Positions 8,073-16,150 of a stretch of DNA of 31,171 bases are shown in pieces (positions within the stretch are counted from its first letter, which is position 1; every line of letters starts with the position of its first letter). The stretch is from assembly GCF_001556515.1 (NCBI RefSeq), contig NZ_LSJA01000166.1:1-31171 (forward strand). The letters run 5' to 3'. A program made the position numbers and the translations under genes. The notes beneath the pieces are model-generated. The model was given only the letters and a program-made list of their open reading frames with translations, did not search any database and was not told where the DNA came from. Source of the DNA: Caulobacter sp. CCH9-E1. Lineage in GTDB: Bacteria; Pseudomonadota; Alphaproteobacteria; Caulobacterales; Caulobacteraceae.

Positions 8073-9082
8073 TTCAGAAGCTCCAGCGCCTGGACGCCCG
8101 TCACGGCCTCGCCCAGCAGGGCGGCGAACAGGGCGAACAGGTAAAGAATCGAGAAGGCGAACAGGTTGCGGGCGGCCTTGGCCCCGGCGGCGCGCTCGTC
8201 CTCGGTGACCTCATAGAGCGCCCGGTCGGCGACGCGCGGATCGACCGCATCCCCGGCCTTGCTGGCGAAGACGCGCCAGGCCAGCACCAGGAACACCGCG
8301 CCGCCCAGAGCCGCCACGGCCAGGTAGAACGGACCGCCCAGGCCGGTGAGGACCGGGGCCAGACAGATGGGAACGAAGACCAAGCTGTAGAGCAGAATCT
8401 GCTTGCGGGTCTCGCGCGCGCCCTTGACCACCGGCAGCATCGGCACGCCGGCCTTGGCGTAGTCGGTGGTGACATACAGCGACAGCGCCCAGAAGTGGGG
8501 CGGGGTCCAGAAGAAGATGATGGCGACCATCAGCCAGGCGTTCAGCGGCGCGTGACCGGTCGCGGCCGCCCAGCCGATCGCGGGCGGCAGGGCGCCGGCG
8601 AGGCCGCCGATCACGATGTTCTGCGCCGTCCAGCGCTTGAGCCACATCGTGTAGACGACGGCGTAGAAGACGATGGTGAAAGCCAGCAGACCCGCCGCGA
8701 ACCAGTTGATCGCGAAGCCCAGGAACATCACCGAGAGCAGGGAGAGAACCACGCCCAGCGAGGCGGCCTCCTCGCCCTTGACCTTGCCCGTCGGCACGGG
8801 ACGGCCGCGCGTGCGGCGCATCTGCTGGTCGATGTCGGCGTCGTACCACATGTTCAGCGCGCCCGAGGCGCCGGCCCCGATCGCGATGCACAGCACCGCC
8901 ACGGCGCCCAGGATCGGGTGGATGGGCGCGCGCGCGGCCAGCAGCCCCGTCAGGCCCGTGAACACCACCAGCGACATGACGCGCGGCTTCATCAGCTGGA
9001 AGTAATCCTGCCAGCGCGCGGCTTGCGAGGCGTCCGCCGTCGGGGTCGAGGCGGTTTCCGGGGTCATGGCGGCGGTCTTCAT
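8069..9082 (-). CDS. ctaB: Protoheme IX farnesyltransferase (heme O synthase)
   Basis: A 337-residue UbiA-superfamily membrane enzyme that transfers a farnesyl group to heme B, giving heme O, the precursor of heme A for the aa3 oxidase. The first prenyl-diphosphate site NxxxDxxxD is N77/D81/D85 in NMWYDADID. The second Asp-rich loop is in TTDYAKAGVPMLPVVKG. The motif MKPRVMSLVVFTG at the start and the RTRGRPVPTG loop are diagnostic. About nine hydrophobic helices are visible. I used the ATG at 9082; an in-frame ATG at 9067 is an alternative, and neither has a strong ribosome-binding site. The stop overlaps the start of the 52-residue ORF. Confidence 0.96.
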   Translation of the reverse strand: MKTAAMTPETASTPTADASQAARWQDYFQLMKPRVMSLVVFTGLTGLLAARAPIHPILGAVAVLCIAIGAGASGALNMWYDADIDQQMRRTRGRPVPTGKVKGEEAASLGVVLSLLSVMFLGFAINWFAAGLLAFTIVFYAVVYTMWLKRWTAQNIVIGGLAGALPPAIGWAAATGHAPLNAWLMVAIIFFWTPPHFWALSLYVTTDYAKAGVPMLPVVKGARETRKQILLYSLVFVPICLAPVLTGLGGPFYLAVAALGGAVFLVLAWRVFASKAGDAVDPRVADRALYEVTEDERAAGAKAARNLFAFSILYLFALFAALLGEAVTGVQALELLK

Positions 9083-9125
9083 CGGTGTACGATACTGAGC
9101 TTTTCTGTCTCGCTCGATGGGCGAA

Positions 9126-9164
9126 GGGCGCGGCCAAGACCCTGCTTGGATCCCGACCGCGCCC
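9126..9164 (-). other. Long hairpin in the ctaD-ctaB spacer
   Basis: The 109-base spacer between ctaD and ctaB holds GGGCGCGG (9126-9133) paired with CCGCGCCC (9157-9164). A nested CCAAG/CTTGG stem (9134-9138 and 9145-9149) lies inside. No T-run follows on the minus strand, so full termination is unlikely. A role in partial attenuation or 3'-end protection would fit a higher need for subunits I and II than for assembly factors. This is inference only. Confidence 0.45.
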
Positions 9165-9191
9165 CCGTTTGGTCCAGTCCGGACGCCACCC

Positions 9192-10853
9192 TTAGTGGTG
9201 GTCGTCCGCCTTGATCACCGGCGGTTCGCTGAACTGGTGGAACGGCGGCGGCGAGGACAGGGTCCATTCCAGCGTGGTGGCGCCTTCGCCCCACGGGTTG
9301 GCCTCGGCCTTGCGACGACGGATCGCGGCCTCGATCAGCACCAGCATGAAGATGCCCACGCCGACGACGGTGATCATGTAGCCCACCGACGAGACGTAGT
9401 TCCACAGCGCGAAGGCGTCCGGATAGTCCACGTAGCGACGCGGCATGCCCTGCAGGCCCAGGAAGTGCTGCGGGAAGAAGATCAGGTTCACGCCGACGAA
9501 CATCACCCAGAAGTGGGTCGCGCCGAGGAACTCGTTGTACTTCACGCCCCACATCTTCTCGAACCAGTAGTAGAAGCCCGCGAAGATGGCGAAGACCGCG
9601 CCCAGCGACAGCACGTAGTGGAAGTGGGCCACCACGTAGTAGGTGTCGTGCAGGCTGTAGTCGATGCCGGCGTTCGACAGGACGACGCCGGTGACGCCGC
9701 CGACCGTGAACAGGAAGATGAAGCCGATGGCCCAGAGCATCGGCGTCTTGAAGTCCAGCGAACCGCCCCACATCGTGGCGATCCAGCTGAAGATCTTCAC
9801 GCCGGTCGGGACGGCGATGATCATCGTCGCGGCCACGAAGTAGGCGCGCAGGTTGATGCTCATGCCGACGGTGTACATGTGGTGCGCCCACACGACGAAG
9901 CCGACGAAGCCGATGGCGACCATCGCGTAGGCCATCGCCAGGTAGCCGAACACCGGCTTCTTGGAGAAGGTCGAGACGATGTGGCTGATGATGCCGAAGC
10001 CCGGCAGGATCAGGATGTACACTTCCGGGTGGCCGAAGAACCAGAACAGGTGCTGGAACATGACGGGGTCGCCGCCGGCGGCCGGGTCGAAGAAGTGGGT
10101 GCCGAAGTTGCGGTCGGTCAGCAGCATGGTGATGGCGCCGGCCAGGACGGGCAGCGACAGCAGCAGCAGGAAGGCGGTGATCAGCACTGACCAGGCGAAC
10201 AGCGGCATGCGGTGCAGGGTCATGCCCGGCGCGCGCATGTTGAAGATCGTGGTGATGAAGTTGATCGCGCCCAGGATCGACGAAGCGCCGGCCAGGTGGA
10301 GCGACAGGATCGCCAGGTCCATGGCCGGACCCTTGTGACCGATGGTCGACAGCGGCGGATAGATCGTCCAGCCGCCGCCGAAGCCGTGGCCCGGGCCGCC
10401 GTCGACGAACATCGACACGCAGAGCAGGATCCAGGCGGCGACCAGCAGCCAGAACGAGATGTTGTTCATCCGCGGGAAGGCCATGTCCGGCGCGCCGATC
10501 ATGATCGGAACGAACCAGTTGCCGAAGCCGCCGATCATGGCGGGCATGACCATGAAGAAGATCATGATCAGGGCGTGGGCGGTGACCACGGCGTTGTAGC
10601 CGTGCTTGCCCTTGAAGACGCCCAGCTGGGCCAGCAGGCCGGTGTCGGAGAACACCTGGATGCCCGGCTCCATCAGCTCCCAGCGGATCAGACCCGACAG
10701 GGCGCCGCCGACGATGCCCGCCATGATGGCGAACAGGATGTACAGCGTGCCGATGTCCTTGTGGTTCGTGGAGAAGAACCAGCGGGCAAAGAAGGGCGGC
10801 TTGTGGTCGGCGTCGTGGCCGTCCATGTGATGCGTGTCTGCGGCGTGAGCCAT
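9192..10853 (-). CDS. ctaD: Cytochrome c oxidase subunit I
   Basis: A 553-residue catalytic subunit of the aa3-type oxidase, with twelve membrane helices carrying heme a and the heme a3-CuB centre. Visible features are the heme-a histidine in [14 protein letters not shown], the CuB histidine with cross-linked tyrosine in [15 protein letters not shown], the CuB His pair in [11 protein letters not shown], the K-channel lysine in PTGVKIFSW, and the heme ligands in [12 protein letters not shown]. It is an A-type heme-copper oxidase by these motifs. The ATG at 10853 is 22 bases after the ctaC stop. It reduces oxygen to water while pumping protons and takes electrons from the CuA site of CtaC. Confidence 0.98.
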   Translation of the reverse strand: MAHAADTHHMDGHDADHKPPFFARWFFSTNHKDIGTLYILFAIMAGIVGGALSGLIRWELMEPGIQVFSDTGLLAQLGVFKGKHGYNAVVTAHALIMIFFMVMPAMIGGFGNWFVPIMIGAPDMAFPRMNNISFWLLVAAWILLCVSMFVDGGPGHGFGGGWTIYPPLSTIGHKGPAMDLAILSLHLAGASSILGAINFITTIFNMRAPGMTLHRMPLFAWSVLITAFLLLLSLPVLAGAITMLLTDRNFGTHFFDPAAGGDPVMFQHLFWFFGHPEVYILILPGFGIISHIVSTFSKKPVFGYLAMAYAMVAIGFVGFVVWAHHMYTVGMSINLRAYFVAATMIIAVPTGVKIFSWIATMWGGSLDFKTPMLWAIGFIFLFTVGGVTGVVLSNAGIDYSLHDTYYVVAHFHYVLSLGAVFAIFAGFYYWFEKMWGVKYNEFLGATHFWVMFVGVNLIFFPQHFLGLQGMPRRYVDYPDAFALWNYVSSVGYMITVVGVGIFMLVLIEAAIRRRKAEANPWGEGATTLEWTLSSPPPFHQFSEPPVIKADDHH

Positions 10854-10875
10854 CGGACTTTATCCTGCGAGTATC

Positions 10876-11805
10876 TTAAGCCGCCGGCGCGGCGGGCGCC
10901 GCGGCCGGAGCGGAAGCGGGAGCGGCGGCCGGGGTCGCGGCGGGCGTGACAGCGGCCGGAGCGGCTTCGGCGGGGGCGGCGGCCGGAGCCGGCGGGGCCG
11001 TCTTCGACTTCACCCAGGCGTCGAATTGAGCCTGCGTCACCACCTGGATCTCGATCGGCATGTTGGCGTGGTCCACGCCGCACAGTTCCGAGCACTGACC
11101 GTAGAAGACGCCGGTCTTCTCGGCCTTGAACCAGGTTTCGTTCAGGCGGCCGGGAATCGCGTCGGTCTTCAGACCGAACGCCGGCAGGGCGAAGGCGTGG
11201 ATCACGTCGGCGCCGGTGACCTGCACGCGGATCACCTGACCGACCGGGACCACCATGGCGTTGTCGGCGGCCAGCAGATACGGGACCTTCTTGGCGTCCG
11301 CCTGCTCCTTGGTGAGCGGCAGCGACACGATCTCGCTGATCTTCTGGTCGGGATATTCGTAGCCCCAGTACCACTGATAGCCCGTGGCCTTCACGGTCAT
11401 GTAGGGCTTGGGCATGTCGTTGTAGTGGAACAGCAGCCGGAACGAGAAGATGGCGATGACCATCAGGATCAGCACCGGCACCAGGGTCCAGATGACCTCG
11501 ATCGTGGTGTTGTGGCTGAACTTGGCCGGAACCGGGTTCGCCTTCTTGTTATAGCGAACGATGATCCAGATCAGCAGGCCCAGCACCAGCAGGGTGATGG
11601 CCGTGATGATCGGCAGCAGGATCACGTTGTGGAACCAGATCGCGTGGTGCTTCAGCTCCGACGCGGCCGGCTGCAGGTCGATCGCTCCCGGCGTCGGCTG
11701 CCCCAAAAGATCCTCGGCGAGGGCGTGCCCCGCGAAAACGACACTGGCGGCGAGCGCGCTGGCGCCCGTCAAGACCCGCCGAATCCCCGAAAATTGCGCC
11801 TTCAT
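10876..11805 (-). CDS. ctaC: Cytochrome c oxidase subunit II with Ala/Pro-rich C-terminal tail
   Basis: A 309-residue subunit that takes electrons from cytochrome c. It has a signal peptide (about 1-30, ending GHALA), two membrane helices (about 57-84 and 102-123) and a periplasmic CuA domain. The CuA ligands are visible as H203, C238, E240, C242, H246 and M249 (CSELCGVDHANM). The TGYQWYWGYEYPD aromatic segment is the electron-entry motif. Residues 269-309 form an Ala/Pro-rich low-complexity tail. I chose the ATG at 11805 because GAGGGAT precedes it and the signal peptide begins there; the frame is open 16 codons further, across the FNR-like box. It is the first gene of the oxidase cluster. 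Confidence 0.96.
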   Translation of the reverse strand: MKAQFSGIRRVLTGASALAASVVFAGHALAEDLLGQPTPGAIDLQPAASELKHHAIWFHNVILLPIITAITLLVLGLLIWIIVRYNKKANPVPAKFSHNTTIEVIWTLVPVLILMVIAIFSFRLLFHYNDMPKPYMTVKATGYQWYWGYEYPDQKISEIVSLPLTKEQADAKKVPYLLAADNAMVVPVGQVIRVQVTGADVIHAFALPAFGLKTDAIPGRLNETWFKAEKTGVFYGQCSELCGVDHANMPIEIQVVTQAQFDAWVKSKTAPPAPAAAPAEAAPAAVTPAATPAAAPASAPAAAPAAPAA

Positions 11806-11833
11806 ATCCCTCACGGCCCGTTTCGGCGGCGAT

Positions 11834-11847
11834 TTGACGATGATCAA
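11834..11847 (-). promoter_or_regulatory. FNR/FixK-like box upstream of ctaC
   Basis: TTGATCATCGTCAA (minus strand) fits the FNR/FixK consensus TTGAT-N4-ATCAA with one perfect half-site and one changed base in the other. Its centre lies about 36 bases upstream of the ctaC ATG, which would be near or downstream of the transcription start. Such a position would suit repression of the aa3 oxidase at low oxygen. The regulatory role is inference. Confidence 0.5.
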
Positions 11848-12092
11848 TGTCACGCCGCGCCGACTTGCTTATGACGACCTCCGATGCGGTTGCGCGAGCG
11901 ACGGCGTCCAACAAGACACAAAGTCACTCGCAGCCCGCCCCGAAAAAGGCCGTTCCAGGCTGCATACGCGCATCGCCAGCCGTTGCCAAGCGCCAGAGAC
12001 CACACTCTGTGCGAGGGTTTGCCGTGCGCGCGTTTCCTCCCGCCTGAACTCAGCCCCCTCCCCGCGCTTCCCGCTATTTCCGCATCATTACG
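11848..12092. other. Divergent intergenic region between ctaC and the PadR gene
   Basis: With the boxes on either side this makes a 363-base spacer (11806-12168) between divergently read genes. No convincing ORF occupies it, and the short open frames lack ribosome-binding sites. A promoter for the oxidase cluster must lie here, but I cannot pick one with confidence. A short CACA/TGTG dyad occurs near 12001-12011. Confidence 0.5.
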
Positions 12093-12139
12093 TATCGTTC
12101 ATGGATAGGTACCTTGCGATACCCAGTACCATGCGGTAC
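12093..12139 (+). promoter_or_regulatory. Cluster of three dyads before the PadR gene (candidate operator)
   Basis: Three inverted repeats lie side by side. TATC-N7-GATA is at 12093-12107. GGTA-N8-TACC is at 12108-12123. The 14-base palindrome GTACCATGCGGTAC is at 12126-12139. The 4-8-4 spacing of the middle dyad matches the spacing known for PadR operators (ATGT-N8-ACAT), although the bases differ. It ends 12 bases before the ribosome-binding site of the PadR gene, so autoregulation is likely. Confidence 0.6.
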
Positions 12140-12168
12140 CAGTGAGCATCCAAGGAGGCGAGGACGAC

Positions 12169-12495
12169 GTGCCGGAAGCCATTGAAATCCAATTGAAGAA
12201 AGGCGTGCTGGCGCTGTGCGTGCTGGCCCTGCTCTCGCACGCCGACAGCTACGCCTACGAGATCGCCAGCAGGCTCACGAGGGACATCGATATGGGGGAA
12301 GGGACGATCTATCCGCTGATGCGCCGCATGCAGTCGGATGGGCTGGTCGAGACCTATCTGGTCGAAAGCCAGAGCGGTCCGCCGCGCAAGTACTATCGCC
12401 TGACGGCCGAGGGCCGCCGCAGCCTGGAGCAGCAGAAGACCGAGTGGGTCGCCTTCACCCAGGCCGTCAACGCCATCGTGGGAGCCGCCGCATGA
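12169..12495 (+). CDS. PadR family transcriptional regulator
   Basis: A 108-residue winged-helix DNA-binding protein. The PadR hallmark segments are visible: IQLKKGVLALCVLALL at the start, YAYEIASRL, the recognition region GEGTIYPLMRRMQSDGLV, and the wing GPPRKYYRLTAEG. It is of the short subfamily 2 type, with only a brief C-terminal dimerisation helix. I chose the GTG at 12169 because AAGGAGG lies 10 bases upstream; an earlier in-frame GTG at 12142 would place that site inside the gene. The stop overlaps the next start as ATGA, so it is coupled to the DUF1700 gene. It probably represses its own operon through the dyads just upstream. The effector is unknown. Confidence 0.92.
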   Translation: MPEAIEIQLKKGVLALCVLALLSHADSYAYEIASRLTRDIDMGEGTIYPLMRRMQSDGLVETYLVESQSGPPRKYYRLTAEGRRSLEQQKTEWVAFTQAVNAIVGAAA

Positions 12496-13055
12496 CCCGC
12501 GCCGAGTTCATGACCCGCCTGCGGCGCGGCCTGGCCGGCCTGCCGGTCACCACGATCGCCGACATCGTCGCCGACCACGAAGCCCACTTCGCCGACGCCA
12601 TGGCCGCCGGCCGCAGCGAGGCCGAGGTGGCCGCCGCCCTGGGCGATCCCGACCGCCTGGCTCGCGAGCTGCGCGCCGAGGCCGGCCTCAAGCAGTGGGA
12701 GGAGCGCAAGAACCCTTCCAACGCCATGGCGGCGGTCATCGCCCTTCTGGGCTTGGGCGCCATCGACGTGATCATCCTGCTGCCCCTGCTGATGGGCGTG
12801 CTGGGCGCTCTGTTCGGTGTGCTGGTCGCGGTCGTTGCGATCTTCGTCTCGGGCGGTTTCGTCTTCGCCATGGGTCCGCTGACGGCGCCCCCCGGCGGGC
12901 CGATAACGGCCTTCCTGGCGGGCCTGGGCCTGATGGGCCTGGCCACCTGCCTGGGCGCGCTGCTGACCCTGGTCACGGTCGCCGTCTTCAACGCGGTCGT
13001 CTGGTACGCCCGCCTCCACTACCGGCTGCTCAAGCCGGCCATCGAACAAGCCTGA
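12492..13055 (+). CDS. DUF1700 (HAAS-domain) membrane protein
   Basis: A 187-residue protein with an N-terminal alpha-helical HAAS/DUF1700 region (about 1-65: MTRAEFMTRLRRGLAGLP, then SEAEVAAALGDPDRLAREL) followed by hydrophobic helices (about 77-98, 102-125, 137-165). Proteins of this type regularly follow a PadR regulator and are thought to be partners of it, but their biochemical role is not settled. Start and upstream stop overlap (ATGA). The next gene begins 18 bases after the stop, with a strong GAGGAGGGG site. It belongs to the three-gene PadR/HAAS/GIN unit. Confidence 0.87.
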   Translation: MTRAEFMTRLRRGLAGLPVTTIADIVADHEAHFADAMAAGRSEAEVAAALGDPDRLARELRAEAGLKQWEERKNPSNAMAAVIALLGLGAIDVIILLPLLMGVLGALFGVLVAVVAIFVSGGFVFAMGPLTAPPGGPITAFLAGLGLMGLATCLGALLTLVTVAVFNAVVWYARLHYRLLKPAIEQA

Positions 13056-13073
13056 GCGCAAGAGGAGGGGACC

Positions 13074-13889
13074 ATGTTGATCCGCAACACGCTCATCGTC
13101 GCCGGGGCCAGCTTCGCGCTCGCCATCGGCTGTTTCGCCGGGGTGGCGGCCATCGCCGGCCCCGAGATCATGAAGAACGGCTGGACGCTGCCCTTCAGCC
13201 GCTATGACGAAACCATCGTCATCCGCGAGAACGGCAAGGTCATTCGCACTGGCCCCGGCCGTGTGTATGGCGAACGGCCCGCGCCGATGATCGACCGCAC
13301 CTTCGCCTGGACGGGCAAGAGCGACCTGCTCGTCGATCTGCCGGTCGACGTGGTGTTCGTCCAGGGCCCCGAAGCGAAGATCGTCGCCTCGGGCCCCAAG
13401 GACTACATCGAGCGGCTGCGCGTCGACGGCGGGCGCCTCAGCCTGGAAGGCAACGACGACATCGATCACGACCGTCTGACGATCGACGCCCTGGGCCTGC
13501 GGGTCGAGAGCGACTCCGAGCGGGTGAAGATCACCGTGATCGCGCCGGACGTCACCAAGTTCGACGTCCGGGGGTCCGGCGATCTCGACATCCGCCGCTA
13601 TGACCATTCGACCATCTCGGTCAGCGCCAGCGGCAGCGGCGACGTCGCGGCGGCGGGACGCGTGGACGCGGCGTCGATCGATAGCTCGGGGTCGGGCCAC
13701 GTCGACCTTGGCGACTTGAAGGCCAAGGAGGTCAAGGTCAACGTCTCGGGCAGCGGCGGCGGCGCGATCTTCGCCACCCAGCTGGCCCGAATCGACATCT
13801 CCGGCAGCGGCGACGTCGAGCTGCGCACCGAGCCCAAGACCGTCAGCAGCGAGATCACCGGTTCGGGCGAAATCCGCCGGGAGTACTGA
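13074..13889 (+). CDS. Exported GIN-domain (DUF2807/DUF4097-like) beta-helix protein
   Basis: A 271-residue protein with an N-terminal hydrophobic segment (about 5-29) acting as signal peptide or anchor, then a repetitive beta-rich domain. The repeat centre G-S-G recurs at residues 167, 187, 206, 226, 244 and 263, a spacing of 18-20 residues, as expected for the rungs of a right-handed beta-helix. Examples are RGSGDLDI, SGSGDVAA and SGSGDVEL. This matches the DUF2807/GIN (auto-transporter adhesin head-like) family and the related DUF4097. It probably sits in the periplasm or on the cell surface. It is the last gene of the PadR-controlled unit, so the regulator may sense an envelope condition. 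The true ligand is unknown. Confidence 0.85.
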   Translation: MLIRNTLIVAGASFALAIGCFAGVAAIAGPEIMKNGWTLPFSRYDETIVIRENGKVIRTGPGRVYGERPAPMIDRTFAWTGKSDLLVDLPVDVVFVQGPEAKIVASGPKDYIERLRVDGGRLSLEGNDDIDHDRLTIDALGLRVESDSERVKITVIAPDVTKFDVRGSGDLDIRRYDHSTISVSASGSGDVAAAGRVDAASIDSSGSGHVDLGDLKAKEVKVNVSGSGGGAIFATQLARIDISGSGDVELRTEPKTVSSEITGSGEIRREY

Positions 13890-13945
13890 TCCGCGACAAA
13901 AGGGGCGGGGTGACGGATGCGATTCGAAAGCCTACCTGTAGGCGC

Positions 13946-15382
13946 ATGAACGCTCCCTTCCCCGCCTCTTCCCTGTCCCTGCTCGACGCGGCCGGCGTCG
14001 ATCCCGAGCGCGCCCGCCAGGTTCTAGGCGAGGCCCTCGCCGGCGCCGATGACGGCGAACTGTTCCTCGAACGCTCCGAGAGCGAGTCCTTCGTGTTCGA
14101 CGACGGACGGCTGAAGAGCGCCTCCTACGACAGCGGCGAAGGCTTTGGCCTGCGCGTGGTGGCCGGCGAAACCGCCGGCTACGCCCACGCCGCCGAGATT
14201 TCCGAAGCCGCCATCCGCCGCGCCGCGGACTCGGCCAGCCTCGCCAAGCGCGGCCATGCGGGCGTGGCCGCCGAAGGCCCCCGCGCCACCAACGAAAAGC
14301 TCTATGGCGAGGACAATCCCGTCGCCTCGCCCGACTTCTCCGACAAGGTCGCCCTGCTCCAGGAGATCGACGCCTTCGCCCGCGCCCGCGATCCGCGGGT
14401 GGTGCAGGTCATGGCCTCGATGGCCGGCGAGCGGCGGATCGTCGAAATCCTGCGCGCCGACGGCCGCCTGATCCGCGACGTGCGGCCGCTGGTGCGGGTC
14501 AATGTCCAGGTCACGGTCGAGAAGGACGGCCGCCGCGAGACCGGCAGCTCGGGCGCCGGCGGCCGCGCCGGCTTCGCCGCCTGGATCAGCCCGGACAAGT
14601 GGCAAGAGCAGGTCGAGGAGTCGCTGCGTCGGGCCTTGGTCAATCTGGACGCCGTCGCCTGCCCCGCCGGCGAGATGGACGTGGTGCTCGGCCCCGGCTG
14701 GAACGGCGTGCTGCTGCACGAGGCCGTCGGCCACGGGCTGGAAGGCGACTTCAACCGCAAGGGCATCAGCGCCTTTTCCGGCCGCATCGGCGAGCGGGTC
14801 GCCGCCCCCGGCGTCACAGTGTTCGACGACGGCTCGATCGCCGGCCGCCGCGGCTCGCTGACCGTCGACGACGAGGGCACGCCGACCGAACGGACCATCC
14901 TGATCGAGGACGGCATCCTCGTCGGCTACATGCACGACCGGATGAGCGCGCGCCTGATGGGCATGAAGGCCACCGGCAACGGTCGCCGCCAGTCCTACGC
15001 CCACATGCCCATGCCGCGCATGACCAACACCGGCATGCTGGCGGGCAAGGACGATCCCCAGGAGATGATCGCCTCGCTGAAGCGCGGCCTCTACTGCGCC
15101 AGCTTCGGCGGCGGCCAGGTCGACATCACCAACGGCAAGTTCGTCTTCCAGTGCACCGAGGCCTACCTCGTCGAGGACGGCAAGATCACCAGCCCCGTGA
15201 AGGGCGCGACCCTGATCGGCGACGGTCCCAGCGCCCTGACCAAGGTGACGATGATCGGCAACGACTTCGACTTCGACCCGGGCATCGGCGTCTGCGGCAA
15301 GTCCGGCCAGGGCGTGCCGGTGGGCGTGGGCCAGCCCAGCTTGAAGATCACGGGCCTGACGGTGGGCGGGACGGCGGTCTAG
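13946..15382 (+). CDS. tldD: TldD metalloprotease subunit
   Basis: A 478-residue protein, almost the length of E. coli TldD. The metal site HEAVGH (H258, E259, H263, an HExxxH motif) lies in LLHEAVGHGLEGDFNRKG. Other family segments are LERSESESFVFDDGRLKS near the N-terminus, YAHMPMPRMTNTGMLAG, and SFGGGQVDITNGKFVF. TldD pairs with TldE/PmbA, which is not in this window, to cleave unfolded peptides; in enterobacteria the pair matures microcin B17 and degrades CcdA. I chose the ATG at 13946 for length agreement. An in-frame GTG at 13910 has a purine-rich upstream stretch and cannot be excluded. Its TAG stop shares the bases CTAG with the convergent GNAT gene. Confidence 0.95.
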   Translation: MNAPFPASSLSLLDAAGVDPERARQVLGEALAGADDGELFLERSESESFVFDDGRLKSASYDSGEGFGLRVVAGETAGYAHAAEISEAAIRRAADSASLAKRGHAGVAAEGPRATNEKLYGEDNPVASPDFSDKVALLQEIDAFARARDPRVVQVMASMAGERRIVEILRADGRLIRDVRPLVRVNVQVTVEKDGRRETGSSGAGGRAGFAAWISPDKWQEQVEESLRRALVNLDAVACPAGEMDVVLGPGWNGVLLHEAVGHGLEGDFNRKGISAFSGRIGERVAAPGVTVFDDGSIAGRRGSLTVDDEGTPTERTILIEDGILVGYMHDRMSARLMGMKATGNGRRQSYAHMPMPRMTNTGMLAGKDDPQEMIASLKRGLYCASFGGGQVDITNGKFVFQCTEAYLVEDGKITSPVKGATLIGDGPSALTKVTMIGNDFDFDPGIGVCGKSGQGVPVGVGQPSLKITGLTVGGTAV

Positions 15383-15876
15383 AGCCGCCGCTCCAGATAG
15401 GTCACCGTCTTCTTGCCGCCGTGGATCTGGGCCGTTCCCACCGGAACAAAGCCCAGGGCGGCGTGAAAAGCGTCCGACGCCGGATTGGGCGGGTCGGAAT
15501 TGACCTCGCAGACGATGCGCTCATGGCCGGCGGCGCGGGCGGCGGCGAAGAGGTCGTCGTACAGCCGGCGCGCCAGGCCCCTGCCCCGCGCCGCATCGGC
15601 GACAACGACCCGGTCGACATAGACGAAGCGGCTGAAGCGCCCCTTGAACCACAGGAAGTTGACGCTGTCATAGTCGGCGTCCTGGTCAAAGGCCAGCAGC
15701 AGGGCCTCGGCGACGCCGACGCGACGCGCGACAAACGCCTCCGCGACCAGCTTGGCGAGCCGCTCCGGCTCCAGCCAGGAAAGCTCCAGCGCGTGATCGT
15801 TGTTGAGGGCCAGCAAGGCCTCGCCGGCGACGCCAGCCAGATCATCTGGAGTCAGAGCCGTCGTTGCGTCGCCCAT
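15379..15876 (-). CDS. GNAT family acetyltransferase
   Basis: A 165-residue acetyltransferase. The acetyl-CoA loop is in DRVVVADAARGRGLARRLYDDLFAAARAAG (R-G-R-G-L/A pattern, about residues 97-115), preceded by a FVYVDRVVV strand. It is followed by IVCEVNSDPPNPASDAFHAALGFVPVG, the usual C-terminal half of the fold. It resembles the uncharacterised predicted-GNAT proteins of alphaproteobacteria; substrate unknown. It is convergent with tldD and shares CTAG as the reciprocal stop codons. A possible weak promoter (TTACAA, then GATTAAAC) lies about 30-55 bases upstream of the ATG. Confidence 0.85.
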   Translation of the reverse strand: MGDATTALTPDDLAGVAGEALLALNNDHALELSWLEPERLAKLVAEAFVARRVGVAEALLLAFDQDADYDSVNFLWFKGRFSRFVYVDRVVVADAARGRGLARRLYDDLFAAARAAGHERIVCEVNSDPPNPASDAFHAALGFVPVGTAQIHGGKKTVTYLERRL

Positions 15877-15947
15877 GCCGTCTCCGCAGCCTTTTCTGTC
15901 GAAGGTTTAATCCAGATTTCAGGCTTGTAACTTCCACCGAGCCGCCG

Positions 15948-16150
15948 GTGACGGCACGCTGCCCGCAAGTCCGGCGACCGTCACAATAGTCGCAACGATG
16001 GCGGCTACGCCGGCCCCGGACCTTTCGAATCGCGCGGCCAGCCGCCGCGCTCAGGGCTTCGGGTAGGAGCGGAAAGCGGTCCGGCGATTTGAGCCATCGT
16101 CGGGCCGTTCCCACCTGGAGTAGGGACGTGGCCCCTCCACGTCCCGGGAA
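15948..16150. other. Strongly structured non-coding stretch (candidate RNA)
   Basis: Most of the 309-base gap between the GNAT and POT genes is made of perfect inverted repeats. GTGACGG/CCGTCAC is at 15948-15954 and 15978-15984. CCGGACC/GGTCCGG is at 16016-16022 and 16078-16084, and it encloses GCGCGGC/GCCGCGC (16032-16038 and 16044-16050). GGGACGTGG/CCACGTCCC is at 16123-16131 and 16137-16145, and the terminator hairpin at 16151-16176 follows. I recognise no riboswitch, tRNA, 6S, SRP or RNase P pattern and see no ORF. It could be a small RNA, a long 3' UTR of the POT gene, or an intergenic repeat. Confidence 0.45.

Noticed and set aside
11848..12092. Short open frames in the ctaC-PadR spacer
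   Set aside because: No ribosome-binding sites and no recognisable product; composition is that of intergenic DNA.
12393..13700. 435-codon open frame on the minus strand across the PadR-HAAS-GIN genes
   Set aside because: It runs antisense over three recognised genes, has the low-complexity His/Asp/Arg composition of a shadow frame, and has no ribosome-binding site.
16024..16031. TTCGAATC resembling a tRNA T-loop
   Set aside because: The flanks do not form a 5-bp T-stem and no acceptor or anticodon arm can be drawn; the bases belong to the nested hairpin region.
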